Positions 38,430 to 50,343 of a DNA stretch of 64,000 bases are shown piece after piece (position 1 is the stretch's first letter; each line of letters begins with the position of its first letter). Below the pieces are notes generated by a model. That model saw nothing but the letters and a program-made list of their open reading frames with translations. It was not told where the DNA came from and searched no databases. Source of the DNA: Burkholderia pseudomultivorans (GTDB taxonomy: Bacteria > Pseudomonadota > Gammaproteobacteria > Burkholderiales > Burkholderiaceae); contig NZ_CABVPP010000017.1 of NCBI RefSeq assembly GCF_902499075.1, positions 42,586 through 106,585 on the forward strand, in the 5' to 3' direction. A program made the translations under genes and the position numbers.

Positions 38430-40013
38430 TCAGACGACCTTCAGCGTGCCCATCATCCCCAGATCCTCGTGCTCGAGAATGTGGCAATGGAACATGCGCT
38501 CGCCGGGCATGTCCTGCGCCGTCAGGATCGTCACGGTCTCGCCGCTGCGCACGTTCACGGTATCGCGCCACGCGCGGAACGGCTCGGGCGTGCGCGCGCC
38601 GTCCGACGCGCGCTCGATCACCTGGAACTGCGTGCCGTGCAGATGGAACGGGTGATCCATGTCGGTGGTGTTGCGAATCGTCCAGCGCTCGACGTCGCCG
38701 CGCCGGCTGGTCAGCGTCGCGCGGTGCGGCGCGTAGGTCTCGCCGTTGATCGTGAAGCGCATGCCGGCCGGCCGACCCTGCGCCGGCCCCTTCATCATCG
38801 CGTCCATGTCCATTTCCTCGCCGAACGCGACCGTCTTGTCCGCGACCGGTTCGCCGAGCGCCGGCACCGCGCGCAGCGTCGCCGGCAGTGCGCGCGGCGC
38901 GGCCGGTGCGAACGCGACGTCGGCGAGCGCCAGCGCCGGGTCGGGCGGCAGGCTGCCGTGGCCGTCGTCGTGCGACATCGCCATCTTGCGGCGATCGTAT
39001 TCGGCCGCCAGCAGCACCGCGCGGGACGCACGATCGCCGGCGCGCACCAGCAGTTCCGCACGTTCGCCCGGCGCGATCAGCAGCGACGCGACCGTGCGCG
39101 GCGCGTCGAACAGGCCGCCGTCGGTGCCGGCATGCACGAACGAGCGGCCGTCGTCGAACGCGATGCGCAGATAGCGCGCACTGCACGCGTTCCACACGCG
39201 CCAGCGTTCGTCGCCGGCGACGTCGATGCGCGGCCGGCGCGCGCCGTTGACCAGCGCGAACTGGCCTTCGCGGCCGTTCATCCAGTCCATCATGTCGTTC
39301 GGCGGAATCGTGCCGTCGCGCGCGAGCTTCAGGTCGGACACGAACAGGTGGCGCTCGGGCCAGCCCGCCAGCGGATCGTCGGCGGCGCGCACGACGAACG
39401 GCCCCGCAAGCCCGCGAAACACCTGCTCGGCCGTCATCATGTGCGGATGCGGGTGATACCAGTAGGTGCCGGCGCTCCCCTTCGGCAGCGTGAAGCGGTA
39501 CACGCGCGACGCGCCCGGCGCGACGGGATCGGACGGATTGCCGTCCTGCTCCGGCGGCACCGGCAGCCCGTGCCAGTGGATCGTCGACGGCTGCGGCAGC
39601 TTGTTGACGAACCGGATCTCGACCGTGTCGCCCTCGCGCACGTCGATCAGCGGACCGACGACGGGACCGTCGGCGCCCGCGCCGTACTGCCAGAACGTGG
39701 TCGGGCGCGCACCGCGCAGCAGCGGACGCGCGACCGGCTGGGCGACCAGCGTGGCGCGGAACAGGCCGGGTTCGCGGCTTTCATTGGCCAGCGTGCGCAA
39801 CGACGCGAGCGGCGCGCCGGCCGGCAGCGCATCGGCGGCGGCGAGCGCCGCGGGCGCGGGCTTGCCGTGCCCATGCCCATGCCCCGACATGCCGGGCATG
39901 TCATCCATCCCGTCCATGCCCGCGTGACCGGCGTGCTGCGCCCATGCGGTGCGCGCGAACAGCGATGCGGCCGCCACGCCGACGGCGCGCGCCAGAAAGG
40001 TTCTCCGTATCAT
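38430..40013 (-). CDS. Tat-exported multicopper oxidase (CueO/CotA-like)
   Basis: This 527-residue periplasmic laccase-like oxidase has a twin-arginine signal MIRRTFLARAVGVAAASLFARTAWA. All four copper-ligand motifs are visible: IHWHGLPVP, YWYHPHPHMM, HPFHLHGTQFQV and FHCHILEHEDLGMMG (type 1 Cys, His and axial Met). After the signal there is a His/Met-rich stretch (GHAGMDGMDDMPGMSGHGHGHG), and a DMDAMM segment occurs later; both suit Cu(I) handling. The likely role is oxidising Cu(I) or phenolic or metal substrates. GAGGAACG precedes the start at 40013. No cop or cus genes are adjacent. Confidence 0.9.
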   Translation of the reverse strand: MIRRTFLARAVGVAAASLFARTAWAQHAGHAGMDGMDDMPGMSGHGHGHGKPAPAALAAADALPAGAPLASLRTLANESREPGLFRATLVAQPVARPLLRGARPTTFWQYGAGADGPVVGPLIDVREGDTVEIRFVNKLPQPSTIHWHGLPVPPEQDGNPSDPVAPGASRVYRFTLPKGSAGTYWYHPHPHMMTAEQVFRGLAGPFVVRAADDPLAGWPERHLFVSDLKLARDGTIPPNDMMDWMNGREGQFALVNGARRPRIDVAGDERWRVWNACSARYLRIAFDDGRSFVHAGTDGGLFDAPRTVASLLIAPGERAELLVRAGDRASRAVLLAAEYDRRKMAMSHDDGHGSLPPDPALALADVAFAPAAPRALPATLRAVPALGEPVADKTVAFGEEMDMDAMMKGPAQGRPAGMRFTINGETYAPHRATLTSRRGDVERWTIRNTTDMDHPFHLHGTQFQVIERASDGARTPEPFRAWRDTVNVRSGETVTILTAQDMPGERMFHCHILEHEDLGMMGTLKVV

Positions 40014-40654
40014 CAATCGTTCCTCGTTATTCATGCTTCGCCGCGCGACAGCCGCGACGCGAAACTGCGGGCCCGCGCCATCATAACCGCCGGCCTGTAT
40101 CGAAATGCGTGCACGCCGGGCGAGCGGCGATACGACGCAGGTCAGCCGTCGCGTTGCGCCGAGGCGCCGGTCGGCGACCGGTATCGCGTCGATGTCGTCG
40201 CGCCGGCCCGCAGCCCGGACCGGTCGCCCGGCCGCCGGACCGGTTCATGCGAGTCCGGCTTCGCCGCCGACGTCCATTCCGGTTGCAGAACCGCTCTCGC
40301 TCCCCACCGGCTCACCCCGCCGGAAACGCGAATATTTCACGATGCGGAAAGAACCACTGCGTTATAAAAATTCGTGGTGCACGGCACAAATTCGCCGTTT
40401 CGCGATGCCAAAAAACGTTCCGCAATACAAAACGATGATTTTAAATCACTGTTTTTAAAAGATATTTTTCGTTTCGACAAGTCGCTCTACGCGCACCATC
40501 CGAACGGGTCGCGGACGTAGACTTTGTCCCATGCACTGACGCTTCGCGACGACGGTCGAGACGGAACCCGACGCAAGCAGCCAGTCGGGCCACGGCCGGT
40601 CGAACCGGCGGACGCCACCACAGAATCGCTTGTGATCAGAAAGGGAGAACGGAA
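40014..40654. other. 641-bp region without a recognised gene, part AT-rich
   Basis: Between the multicopper oxidase and the small protein at 40655 I find no convincing CDS. Bases 40330-40470 are markedly AT-rich for this genome (runs such as gttataaaaattcg and ttttaaaagatatttttcg). This suggests promoter and regulatory DNA or an anciently acquired tract. No inverted repeat with a U-run or tRNA-like fold was seen. Confidence 0.4.
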
Positions 40655-40879
40655 ATGATGGGATTTCGCTTTGGTTCAGCGCTCGGGTCGTTCTACATCC
40701 TGCCGGGTAACGGCGGCTGGGAAGCGACGTTCGGCAACGCCGTGCTCGGCGCATTCTCGTGCCCCGAACATGCGGCGGACCACATTTCGCGCGGCGACTG
40801 CGCGGCCCTGTCCGAACTGGACACGGCGACGCTCGAAGTGCCGGACGAAATCGCCGAGTGGGAAATCGTCCACGTCTGA
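40655..40879 (+). CDS. small uncharacterised protein
   Basis: This is a 74-residue acidic protein. A good ribosome-binding site (AAAGGGAGAACGGAA) precedes ATG-ATG. The sequence is ordered (FGSALGSFYILPGNGGWEATFGNAVLGAFSCPEHA) with one Cys-Pro-Glu-His segment and an acidic C-terminal half ending PDEIAEWEIVHV. No signal peptide or membrane segment. I do not recognise a family. Followed by its own terminator, it is transcribed alone. Confidence 0.7.
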   Translation: MMGFRFGSALGSFYILPGNGGWEATFGNAVLGAFSCPEHAADHISRGDCAALSELDTATLEVPDEIAEWEIVHV

Positions 40880-40898
40880 ATGGCAAGCCTGCCAGGCA

Positions 40899-40928
40899 AA
40901 ACGCTCCGGGCATCCGGGGCGTTTTTTG
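40899..40928 (+). terminator. intrinsic terminator after the small protein gene
   Basis: AACGCTCCGG pairs imperfectly with CCGGGGCGTT over GCAT and is followed by six Ts. Confidence 0.85.
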
Positions 40929-41020
40929 TTTCCGTCGGGCGGCGATCCGTCGGGCGGCGGTCCGTCAGGCCCGCCGCATCGACACCAGCCGTTTCCGGCG
41001 CATCCACGCGCCGGTCGGCG

Positions 41021-43366
<2,346 letters not shown>

Positions 43367-43452
43367 TCATGTTCTACCTTGCAGGGCTTGCGGGCCGCGT
43401 CGCGGCGCCGCGGCCCGGATCCCGGACCGCCCTGCCAAACCTGCCATCCACG

Positions 43453-43486
43453 AAACGCCCCGGCGCCGGCAGCAGGCGCCGGGGCG
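43453..43486 (-). terminator. GC-rich hairpin between icd and icd2
   Basis: CGCCCCGGCGCC pairs with GGCGCCGGGGCG (12 bp, 7-base loop). On the minus strand it is followed only by TTTCG, so termination would be weak or partial. Confidence 0.6.
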
Positions 43487-43520
43487 GCCGGCTGCACGCC
43501 GGCCCACCCCGCAAGGGGTC

Positions 43521-44777
43521 TTACATGTTCTCGATCAGCACTTCGCCGAAGCCCGAGCACGACACCTGCGTCGCGCCTTCCATCAGGCGCGCGAAGTCGT
43601 ACGTGACGCGCTTCTGCAGGATCGACTTCTCCATCGCGGCGATGATCGTGTCGGCCGCTTCGGTCCAGCCGAGGTGGCGCAGCATCATTTCCGCCGACAG
43701 GATCTCGGAACCGGGGTTCACGTAATCCTTGCCTGCGTACTTCGGCGCGGTGCCGTGCGTCGCCTCGAACATCGCGACCGAATCCGACAGGTTCGCGCCC
43801 GGCGCGATGCCGATGCCGCCGACCTGCGCGGCCAGCGCGTCGGAGATGTAGTCGCCGTTCAGGTTCAGCGTCGCGATCACGTCGTACTCGGCCGGGCGCA
43901 GCAGGATCTGCTGGAGGAACGCGTCGGCGATCGAATCCTTGATCACGATCTCGCCGCCCGTCTTCGGGTTCTTCACGCGCATCCACGGGCCGCCGTCGAT
44001 CAGCTCGCCGCCGAACTCCTTCTGCGCGAGCGCATAGCCGGCGTCACGGAACAGGCCTTCCGTGAACTTCATGATGTTGCCCTTGTGCACCAGCGTGACC
44101 GACTTGCGATCGTTGTCGATCGCGTACTGGATCGCCTTGCGCACCAGTCGCTCGGTGCCCTCGGTCGACACGGGCTTGACGCCGATCCCCGACGTTTCCG
44201 GGAAACGGATCTTCTTCACGCCCATCTCGTCCTGCAGGAACTTGATGACCTTCTTCGCCTGCTCCGAGCCGGCCGCCCATTCGATGCCCGCGTAGATGTC
44301 TTCCGAGTTCTCGCGGAAGATCACCATGTCGATCTTCTGCGGCTCGCGCACCGGCGACGGAACGCCCTTGAAGTACTGGACCGGACGCAGGCACACGTAC
44401 AGGTCGAGCTCCTGGCGCAGCGCGACGTTCAGCGAACGGATCCCGCCGCCGACCGGGGTCGTCAGCGGCCCCTTGATCGACACCACGTATTCCTTCAGCA
44501 CCTGCAGCGTCTCGTCCGGCAGCCACACGTCCGGACCGTACACTTTCGTCGCCTTCTCGCCCGCGAAGATCTCCATCCAGTGGATCTTGCGTTTGCCCTT
44601 GTAGGCGTGCGCCACCGCCGCATCGACGACCTTGATCATGACCGGCGTGATATCGAAGCCCGTACCGTCGCCTTCGATATAGGGAATGATCGGCTGATCG
44701 GAAACGTTGAGCGAGAAATCCTTGTTGACGGTGATCTTGTCACCGCCTTCCGGAACCTTGATGTGCTGATACGGCAT
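43521..44777 (-). CDS. icd: dimeric NADP-dependent isocitrate dehydrogenase
   Basis: This 418-residue IDH of the E. coli Icd type is a TCA-cycle enzyme. It begins [15 protein letters not shown]. The segment [23 protein letters not shown] contains the serine equivalent to Ser113 of E. coli Icd, the site phosphorylated by AceK, so flux control toward the glyoxylate shunt is plausible. [28 protein letters not shown] and [17 protein letters not shown] line the active site. The start at 44777 gives the family N-terminus. A perfect palindrome at 44943-44958 lies in the divergent region upstream. Confidence 0.97.
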   Translation of the reverse strand: MPYQHIKVPEGGDKITVNKDFSLNVSDQPIIPYIEGDGTGFDITPVMIKVVDAAVAHAYKGKRKIHWMEIFAGEKATKVYGPDVWLPDETLQVLKEYVVSIKGPLTTPVGGGIRSLNVALRQELDLYVCLRPVQYFKGVPSPVREPQKIDMVIFRENSEDIYAGIEWAAGSEQAKKVIKFLQDEMGVKKIRFPETSGIGVKPVSTEGTERLVRKAIQYAIDNDRKSVTLVHKGNIMKFTEGLFRDAGYALAQKEFGGELIDGGPWMRVKNPKTGGEIVIKDSIADAFLQQILLRPAEYDVIATLNLNGDYISDALAAQVGGIGIAPGANLSDSVAMFEATHGTAPKYAGKDYVNPGSEILSAEMMLRHLGWTEAADTIIAAMEKSILQKRVTYDFARLMEGATQVSCSGFGEVLIENM

Positions 44778-44942
44778 GATCGACTCCAGTGACGTGGCTG
44801 AGCAGGTGTTGCTGGTCGAAGCTGCGTGCGCGGCGTGGGCGACAGGGCGCGCCCCCGTGACGGCCACAGCGAGCCGCTATTCTAGCGCCCCAACCGGGCG
44901 TGGCGGCACGAAGCGCGGCACTGCGTATCAAGTCTTCCCTTA

Positions 44943-44958
44943 TGTCTTATATAAGACA
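44943..44958. promoter_or_regulatory. perfect 16-bp palindrome, candidate operator between icd and the RluE gene
   Basis: TGTCTTATATAAGACA is a perfect inverted repeat 166 bp upstream of icd and 96 bp upstream of the RluE-like gene. Its length and two-fold symmetry suit a dimeric repressor such as a GntR-type regulator. The regulator is not identifiable here. Confidence 0.55.
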
Positions 44959-45053
44959 GAGGACTTGCCGTTCCGTATTATGCATTAAGATTCCGCCATT
45001 TGCCATAGACTGCCCGCCCCGCCTCGCGCGGCCCGCCGGGCGGACCTCCCGCC

Positions 45054-45632
45054 ATGTCCCTGATCGCCCTCAACAAGCCGTTCGGCACGATTTGCCAGTT
45101 TTCCGCGCACGAGACGCGGCCGTCGCTCGGCGACTGGGTAAAGACGCCCGGCGTCTATCCGGCCGGCCGGCTCGACGCGGACAGCGAGGGCCTGCTGCTG
45201 CTGACCGACGACGGCGCGCTGCAGGCGCGCATCGCGGAGCCGCGCCACAAGCTGGTCAAGCGCTACTGGGCGCAGGTCGACGGCGCGCCGGGCGCGGCCG
45301 ACCTGAAGGCGCTCGCGCGCGGCGTCGATCTCGGCGACTACGTGACGCGCCCGTGCCGCGCCGAATTCATCGAGCCGCCCGACACGCTGTGGCCGCGCAA
45401 CCCGCCGATCCGCTACCGCGCGGCGATCCCGACGACCTGGATCGAACTCGCGATCACCGAAGGCAAGAACCGGCAGGTGCGCCGGATGACGGCAGCGGTC
45501 GGCTTCCCGACCTTGCGCCTGGTGCGCGTCGGCATCGGCGCGCTCGACATATTCGCGCTCGGCATTGCGCCCGGCGAAACAATCGCGCTGCCGCCGCGCG
45601 CGCCGTGGGACGGTTTCGCCCGCGTCGAATGA
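45054..45632 (+). CDS. 23S rRNA pseudouridine synthase (RluE-like)
   Basis: This is a 192-residue pseudouridine synthase of the RsuA superfamily lacking an S4 domain; it starts directly with [17 protein letters not shown]. The catalytic motif is [18 protein letters not shown], and [29 protein letters not shown] is the second signature. The short S4-less architecture fits RluE, which modifies U2457 of 23S rRNA in E. coli. Divergent from icd. Confidence 0.88.
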   Translation: MSLIALNKPFGTICQFSAHETRPSLGDWVKTPGVYPAGRLDADSEGLLLLTDDGALQARIAEPRHKLVKRYWAQVDGAPGAADLKALARGVDLGDYVTRPCRAEFIEPPDTLWPRNPPIRYRAAIPTTWIELAITEGKNRQVRRMTAAVGFPTLRLVRVGIGALDIFALGIAPGETIALPPRAPWDGFARVE

Positions 45633-45914
45633 ACCGCGCCGGCAGACCCGGATTTTTCGTCATCTTTTTCGTCAACCGCCTGCGAAGATCGCGCGTTAAA
45701 CCACGCAGATGCCAACCTTAGCTATCCGGCATTGGCAGCCGAAGCCGTGTTTGCGTCACGAAAGCGACGTTTTCTTCGAATACGATTCGGCGCCCGCAGC
45801 GCAAAGAGAAATTTCTCGAAGCGTCTGTCAACCGAAAGGTGGATGGCACCGTTAGACGACATGACTCCTATTGCCGGGTCATTTGGTTAATTAACTAAAG
45901 CTGAGGAACACAAC

Positions 45915-46127
45915 ATGAACAAACTGATCGCCGCTCTGGTCGCTGGTCTCTTCGCAACGGCTGCTTTCGCACAAGCATCGGCTCCGGAAGCTGCTTCGGC
46001 TGCTGCTCCGGCAGCTGCTTCGGCACCGGCAAAGCACAAGGCTGCCAAGAAGCACCACGCAAAGAAGCACCACGCAGCCAAGAAGGCAGCTAGCGAAGCC
46101 GAAGCACCGGCAGCTGCTTCGAACTAA
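45915..46127 (+). CDS. small exported Lys/His/Ala-rich protein
   Basis: This 70-residue protein has a clear signal peptide (MNKLIAALVAGLFATAAFAQA, cleavage after AFA). The mature part is Ala/Ser/Pro-rich with a basic core of repeated AKK-HHAKKHHAAKK units. Such a periplasmic or surface cation-rich peptide could bind metal through its histidines, or anionic polymers; function is unknown. The GAGGA ribosome-binding site and terminator are strong. Ala codons are mostly GCT and GCA, unlike the GCG/GCC of neighbours, a pattern shared with highly expressed genes. Confidence 0.75.
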   Translation: MNKLIAALVAGLFATAAFAQASAPEAASAAAPAAASAPAKHKAAKKHHAKKHHAAKKAASEAEAPAAASN

Positions 46128-46189
46128 GCAGGCTTGCTGTAATAACGCAGTCAAGAACACGCAGTCTTGCCGTTCTTACGGCGTTGAAA

Positions 46190-46227
46190 GGCAGATCGCC
46201 GCGAGGCGATCTGCCTTTTTCTTTTTT
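46190..46227 (+). terminator. intrinsic terminator after the Lys/His-rich gene
   Basis: GGCAGATCGCC pairs with GGCGATCTGCC over GCGA, followed by TTTTT and a second T-run. Confidence 0.93.
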
Positions 46228-46287
46228 GTGCCCGCCCGCGCGCATCGCGTACCATGCGGGTCTCGTTTTCCAGACAGGAGTCCAGCT

Positions 46288-46788
46288 GTGCGATTCTCCC
46301 TGCGCTCGTCGCTCGGCCGCCTTGCGCGCGCCGCCGTGTTCCCCGCCGCGCTCGCCGTCCTCGCGTTCGGCATGCAGAGCGCCGGCGCGCAGATGCCGCC
46401 CGGCGCCAAGCAGCCGAGCGAATTCCCCCGCGTCAAGCTGCGCGCCGGCATGTACGTGATCGACGCGGCCGTCGCCGCGAACGACGCGGACCGCGAGCAG
46501 GGCCTGATGTACCGGTCGCAGCTCGCGCCGAACGAAGGCATGCTGTTCGTGTTCAACGAAAATGCGGTGCACTGCTTCTGGATGAAGAACACGCTGATCC
46601 CGCTGTCGATCGCGTTCATCCGCGCGGACGGCACCATCACCGACATCGCCGAGATGCAGGCCGAGACGACCGACAATCACTGCCCGCGCAACAACGGCGT
46701 CTATGCGCTCGAAATGAGCAAGGGCTGGTTCGCCGCGAAGGGCATCAAGCCCGGCATGAAGCTCGACGGGCTGCCGAAGCTCCAGTAG
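46288..46788 (+). CDS. DUF192 domain exported protein
   Basis: This 166-residue protein has an N-terminal signal peptide (about 1-35, RLARAAVFPAALAVLAFGMQSAGAQ) and a DUF192 domain. Family hallmarks are ADREQGLMYRSQLAPNEGMLFVF and CFWMKNTLIPLSIAFIRADGTI. The start is the GTG at 46288 with AGGAG eight bases before it; no ATG fits the signal peptide well. DUF192 proteins are periplasmic or membrane-anchored and of unknown function. It lies upstream of fusA2 but 218 bp away. Confidence 0.87.
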   Translation: MRFSLRSSLGRLARAAVFPAALAVLAFGMQSAGAQMPPGAKQPSEFPRVKLRAGMYVIDAAVAANDADREQGLMYRSQLAPNEGMLFVFNENAVHCFWMKNTLIPLSIAFIRADGTITDIAEMQAETTDNHCPRNNGVYALEMSKGWFAAKGIKPGMKLDGLPKLQ

Positions 46789-47006
46789 CGGCCGCCGCCG
46801 CGGCGCACGCGCCGCGACGCCCCGCCCGGCCGGCCGCCTGCGCGCGCCGGCTTTTTTTTCGTCCGCCGGCGGCGGCCGGCTTGATTCCGCCGAGCCGGTC
46901 CGCATCTGCAAAAGCCACGCGCAAGCGCTATGCTTGAAGTCTCGCTTGTTCCAGCCCGGGCCGGCCCAGCCGGCCCGCTTACGATCCGAACCACCAGGAG
47001 GTTCAC

Positions 47007-49118
47007 GTGCCCCGCAAAACCCCCATCGAGCGCTATCGCAACATCGGGATCAGCGCTCACATCGATGCCGGCAAGACCACGACGACCGAACGCATCCTGT
47101 TTTACACCGGCGTGAGCCACAAGATCGGTGAAGTGCACGACGGCGCGGCCACGATGGACTGGATGGAGCAGGAGCAGGAACGCGGCATCACGATCACGTC
47201 GGCGGCGACCACGGCCTTCTGGAAAGGCATGGCCGGCAACTATCCGGAACACCGCATCAACATCATCGACACGCCCGGGCACGTCGACTTCACGATCGAG
47301 GTCGAGCGCTCGATGCGCGTGCTCGACGGCGCGTGCATGGTCTACGACTCGGTCGGCGGCGTGCAGCCGCAATCCGAAACCGTGTGGCGCCAGGCGAACA
47401 AGTACAAGGTGCCGCGCATTGCGTTCGTCAACAAGATGGACCGCGTCGGCGCGGACTTCTTCCGCGTGCAGCGGCAGATCGGCGAGCGGCTGAAGGGCGT
47501 CGCGGTGCCGATCCAGATTCCGATCGGCGCGGAAGAGCATTTCCAGGGCGTCGTCGATCTGGTCAAGATGAAGGCGATCGTGTGGGACGACGAAAGCCAG
47601 GGCGTGAAGTTCACGTACGAGGACATCCCCGCGGAGCTCGAAGGGCTTGCGCACGAATGGCGCGAGAAGATGGTCGAGGCCGCGGCCGAAGCGAGCGAGG
47701 AACTGCTCGAGAAGTACCTGCACGACCATGAGTCGCTGACCGAGGACGAGATCAAGGCCGCGCTGCGCCAGCGCACGATCGCCAACGAGATCGTGCCGAT
47801 GCTGTGCGGCAGCGCGTTCAAGAACAAGGGCGTGCAGGCAATGCTCGACGCGGTGATCGACTACCTGCCGTCGCCGGTCGACGTGCCCGCGATCCTCGGC
47901 CACGACTTCCACGATCCGGAAAAGCCGGCGGAACGTCATCCGAGCGACGACGAGCCGTTCTCGTCGCTCGCGTTCAAGATCATGACCGACCCGTTCGTCG
48001 GCCAGCTGATCTTCTTCCGCGTGTATTCGGGCGTCGTCGAATCGGGCGACACGGTGCTCAACGCGACCAAGGACAAGAAGGAACGGCTCGGCCGGATCCT
48101 GCAGATGCACGCGAACGAGCGCAAGGAAATCAAGGAGGTGCGCGCGGGCGACATCGCGGCGGCCGTCGGCCTGAAGGAAGCGACCACGGGCGACACGCTG
48201 TGCGACCCGGCGAAGCCGATCATCCTCGAGAAGATGGAATTCCCCGAGCCGGTGATCTCGCAGGCGGTCGAGCCGAAGACCAAGGCCGACCAGGAAAAGA
48301 TGGGCCTCGCGCTGAACCGTCTCGCGCAGGAAGACCCGTCGTTCCGCGTGCAAACCGACGAGGAATCCGGCCAGACCATCATTTCGGGGATGGGCGAGTT
48401 GCACCTCGAAATCCTGGTCGACCGGATGAAGCGCGAATTCGGCGTCGAAGCGACGGTCGGCAAGCCGCAGGTCGCGTATCGCGAGACGGTGCGCACGACG
48501 GCCGCCGACGTCGAGGGCAAGTTCGTCAAGCAGTCGGGCGGGCGCGGCCAGTACGGTCACGCGGTGATCACGCTCGAGCCGAACCCGGGCAAGGGCTACG
48601 AGTTCCTCGACGAGATCAAGGGCGGCGTGATTCCGCGCGAATTCATCCCGGCGGTCAACAAGGGCATCGAGGAAACGCTGAAGAGCGGCGTGCTCGCCGG
48701 TTATCCGGTCGTCGACGTGAAGGTGCACCTGACGTTCGGCTCGTACCACGACGTCGACTCGAACGAAAACGCGTTCCGGATGGCCGGCTCGATGGCGTTC
48801 AAGGAAGCGATGCGCAAGGCGAAGCCGGTGCTGCTCGAACCGATGATGGCCGTCGAGGTCGAGACGCCCGAGGACTTCATGGGCAACGTGATGGGCGACC
48901 TGTCGAGCCGACGCGGCATCGTGCAGGGGATGGAGGACATCGCGGGCGGCGGCGGCAAGCTGGTGCGCGCCGAGGTGCCGCTCGCCGAGATGTTCGGCTA
49001 CTCGACGTCGCTGCGCTCGGCCACGCAGGGCCGCGCGACCTACACGATGGAGTTCAAGCAGTACGCGGAAACGCCGGCGAACGTGTCGGAAGCGGTGATC
49101 AACGCGAAGACGAAGTAA
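47007..49118 (+). CDS. fusA: elongation factor G, second copy
   Basis: This 703-residue translational GTPase drives tRNA-mRNA translocation and, with RRF, ribosome recycling. G motifs: G1 [13 protein letters not shown]2 [12 protein letters not shown]3 [12 protein letters not shown]4 NKMDR. Domains II-V are all present, including [23 protein letters not shown] and the C-terminal [19 protein letters not shown]. It starts GTG-free with [14 protein letters not shown]. It is outside the str operon (no rpsL, rpsG or tuf nearby), so it is a paralogue of the usual fusA (fusA2 in many annotations). Terminator at 49146-49175. Confidence 0.95.
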   Translation: MPRKTPIERYRNIGISAHIDAGKTTTTERILFYTGVSHKIGEVHDGAATMDWMEQEQERGITITSAATTAFWKGMAGNYPEHRINIIDTPGHVDFTIEVERSMRVLDGACMVYDSVGGVQPQSETVWRQANKYKVPRIAFVNKMDRVGADFFRVQRQIGERLKGVAVPIQIPIGAEEHFQGVVDLVKMKAIVWDDESQGVKFTYEDIPAELEGLAHEWREKMVEAAAEASEELLEKYLHDHESLTEDEIKAALRQRTIANEIVPMLCGSAFKNKGVQAMLDAVIDYLPSPVDVPAILGHDFHDPEKPAERHPSDDEPFSSLAFKIMTDPFVGQLIFFRVYSGVVESGDTVLNATKDKKERLGRILQMHANERKEIKEVRAGDIAAAVGLKEATTGDTLCDPAKPIILEKMEFPEPVISQAVEPKTKADQEKMGLALNRLAQEDPSFRVQTDEESGQTIISGMGELHLEILVDRMKREFGVEATVGKPQVAYRETVRTTAADVEGKFVKQSGGRGQYGHAVITLEPNPGKGYEFLDEIKGGVIPREFIPAVNKGIEETLKSGVLAGYPVVDVKVHLTFGSYHDVDSNENAFRMAGSMAFKEAMRKAKPVLLEPMMAVEVETPEDFMGNVMGDLSSRRGIVQGMEDIAGGGGKLVRAEVPLAEMFGYSTSLRSATQGRATYTMEFKQYAETPANVSEAVINAKTK

Positions 49119-49145
49119 GCCGCGCAACCGCCGCGCGGCACAAGC

Positions 49146-49175
49146 AGCCCGTCCGGCTCCGGACGGGCTTTTTTT
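49146..49175 (+). terminator. intrinsic terminator after fusA2
   Basis: AGCCCGTCCGG pairs with CCGGACGGGCT over a 2-4 base loop and is followed by seven Ts. Confidence 0.92.
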
Positions 49176-49272
49176 CGTCCGCCTGACGACCGGCCTGCAG
49201 TTTCGATCGGCGCGCCGCGCATTTTTTTCACGTGCCACAATATTTCGCGATTCGTCCGATGGAACCGTCCCG

Positions 49273-50292
49273 ATGCCGTCCGCCTCTCCTGCCCTGCGCC
49301 GCCTGCTGTTGCTCTATGCCGGTCTGATCGCCGCGAACGCGGCCGTGTGGCTGTGGGCGCTGGCGGTATTGCGCGACCATCCGCTGCTGCTCGGCACCGC
49401 GGCGATCGCCTACGGTCTCGGGCTGCGCCACGCGGTCGACGCGGACCACATCGCGGCGATCGACGTCGCGACGCGCAAGCTGATGCAGGACGGACGGCGT
49501 CCGCTGACGGTCGGCCTGTGCTTCTCGCTCGGCCATTCGACGATCGTGCTCGGCGCGACGCTCGGCATCGCGCTGACCGCGTTCGCGCTGCGCGACCGTT
49601 TCGACGCATTCCGCGACATCGGCGGCACGATCGGCACCGCGGTATCGGCGACGTTCCTGCTCGTGCTCGCGTGCGTGAACCTGATGATCCTGCGCGATCT
49701 GTGGCGGCGCTATCGCGGCGGCGCGCCGGCCCCTCACGCGCACGACGCCGTGCATGCGCATCGTCCGGCGGGCCTCGTCGCACGGCTGCTGCGTCCGCTG
49801 CTCCGACTGGTGTCGAAGAGCTGGCACATGTATCCGGTCGGCGTGCTGTTCGGGCTCGGCTTCGACACCGCGACCGAAATCGGGCTGCTCGCGATCGCCG
49901 CCGCGCAGGCGAGCCAGGGGCTGCCGATCTATACGGTGATGCTGTTTCCCGCGTTGTTTACGGCCGGCATGACGCTGATCGATTCGACCGACAACGTGCT
50001 GATGATTCATGCGTACGGGTGGGCAATGGACGATCCGCAGCGCAAATTGCTGTACAACGCGAGCATCACGTTCGTGTCGGCGGCGGTCGCGCTCGCGATC
50101 GGCGGCATCGAAGCGGCCGGCCTGCTCGCCGACAAGCTGTCGCTGACAGGCCCCGTGCGCGACACGCTCGATGCGATCGGCGATCGCTTCGGCGCAATCG
50201 GCTACGGGATCGTCGCGTTGTTCATCGTCTGCTGGATCGCGTCGATCCTGTTCCATCGCTGGCAGCGGGCGGCCGACGCGCCGGCACGCTGA
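49273..50292 (+). CDS. nickel/cobalt transporter (HoxN/NixA/NicT family)
   Basis: This 339-residue permease has about eight transmembrane helices. The signature helix-2 metal site is LRHAVDADHIAAID (H-A-x-D-A-D-H), followed by LCFSLGHSTIV, LGFDTATEIGLL and LFTAGMTLIDSTDNVLM, all defining for NicT permeases. A His-rich cytoplasmic loop (PHAHDAVHAH) lies between helices 4 and 5 and may gather metal. It imports Ni2+ or Co2+ for metalloenzymes; which metal cannot be told from sequence. No urease, hydrogenase or cobalamin genes are adjacent. Confidence 0.92.
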   Translation: MPSASPALRRLLLLYAGLIAANAAVWLWALAVLRDHPLLLGTAAIAYGLGLRHAVDADHIAAIDVATRKLMQDGRRPLTVGLCFSLGHSTIVLGATLGIALTAFALRDRFDAFRDIGGTIGTAVSATFLLVLACVNLMILRDLWRRYRGGAPAPHAHDAVHAHRPAGLVARLLRPLLRLVSKSWHMYPVGVLFGLGFDTATEIGLLAIAAAQASQGLPIYTVMLFPALFTAGMTLIDSTDNVLMIHAYGWAMDDPQRKLLYNASITFVSAAVALAIGGIEAAGLLADKLSLTGPVRDTLDAIGDRFGAIGYGIVALFIVCWIASILFHRWQRAADAPAR

Positions 50293-50343
50293 TGTGCCGA
50301 TGCAACGCGCCGCACGTCGCGCGGCGCCATGCAGCGGCACCGT

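Noticed and set aside
46701-49238. Open frame of over 800 codons antisense to fusA2
   Set aside because: Antisense shadow of a conserved gene with His/Arg-rich, featureless sequence.
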